The translations under genes were made by a program, and so were the position numbers. Shown here one piece after another: positions 33,902 to 33,968 of a stretch of DNA of 33,968 bases. Each line of letters starts with the position of its first letter. Position 1 is the first letter of the stretch. Source of the stretch: Candidatus Fimimorpha excrementavium (GTDB lineage: Bacteria; Bacillota; Clostridia; Lachnospirales; Lachnospiraceae); assembly GCA_018710785.1 (NCBI GenBank), contig DVJD01000036.1, forward strand, positions 1 to 33,968. The letters run 5' to 3'. The notes below the pieces were generated by a model. The model had not been told where the DNA came from, ran no database searches, and saw nothing but the letters and a program-made list of their open reading frames with translations.

Positions 33902-33968
33902 GTTTTCCACTCCTCCATTGGGACGCTCGGCAGGATTTTGAAAAGCGGGCATGCAAACCATAGGAAAT

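Overview
The window looks like a chromosomal segment from a Gram-positive anaerobe of the Clostridia, most likely family Lachnospiraceae. The grounds are the dnaX-ybaB-recR order, strong GGAGG-type ribosome binding sites, moderate GC, an LplABC-type sugar importer beside a membrane-bound AraC regulator, a long FtsX permease with a coiled coil, and a PFK of the mixed-substrate group. The species cannot be named from the sequence alone.

Layout. 1-1492: a broken VanZ-like fragment, a terminator, a seven-repeat CRISPR array with no cas genes in view, and about 550 bases without a convincing gene. 1493-9045: housekeeping genes, namely 6-phosphofructokinase, the DNA polymerase III tau/gamma subunit (dnaX), a YbaB nucleoid protein, RecR, a large TPR protein with an acidic Glu/Pro repeat and an apparently dead AAA+ domain, and a CvpA-like membrane protein. 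9402-14502: an alkaline-phosphatase-fold protein, a CE12-like acetylesterase with SLH-like repeats, a MerR regulator divergent from a YitT membrane protein across a 19-bp-spacer promoter, tRNA-Cys, and a small Cys-rich protein. 14727-20598: an ABC ATPase with a 1060-residue FtsX permease, then a Na/phosphate cotransporter with a PhoU tail behind a promoter that carries Pho-box-like repeats.

20734-30274 is a uronide (pectin-type) utilisation locus. A membrane AraC-type sensor-regulator is divergent from an LplB/LplC/LplA-type importer, followed by oligogalacturonate lyase and a heparinase II/III-family lyase. The inferred scheme is that oligosaccharides are sensed outside, imported, and split inside by the two lyases. 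The CE12-like esterase about 10 kb away could remove acetyl groups from similar substrates.

30532-33490 holds a radical SAM/SPASM protein followed by a shorter relative that has lost the iron-sulfur cysteines, with a convergent TetR regulator that may control them. This enzyme/pseudo-enzyme pair is the strongest candidate for an undescribed system here.

Two families of dispersed structured DNA are present. One is a 220-240 bp element with 32-bp terminal inverted repeats and internal hairpins (2820-3058 and 33685-33901). The other is a long palindrome used as a terminator (14510-14556 and 30288-30348). No database or folding search was possible, so family names rest on motifs and overall protein character.
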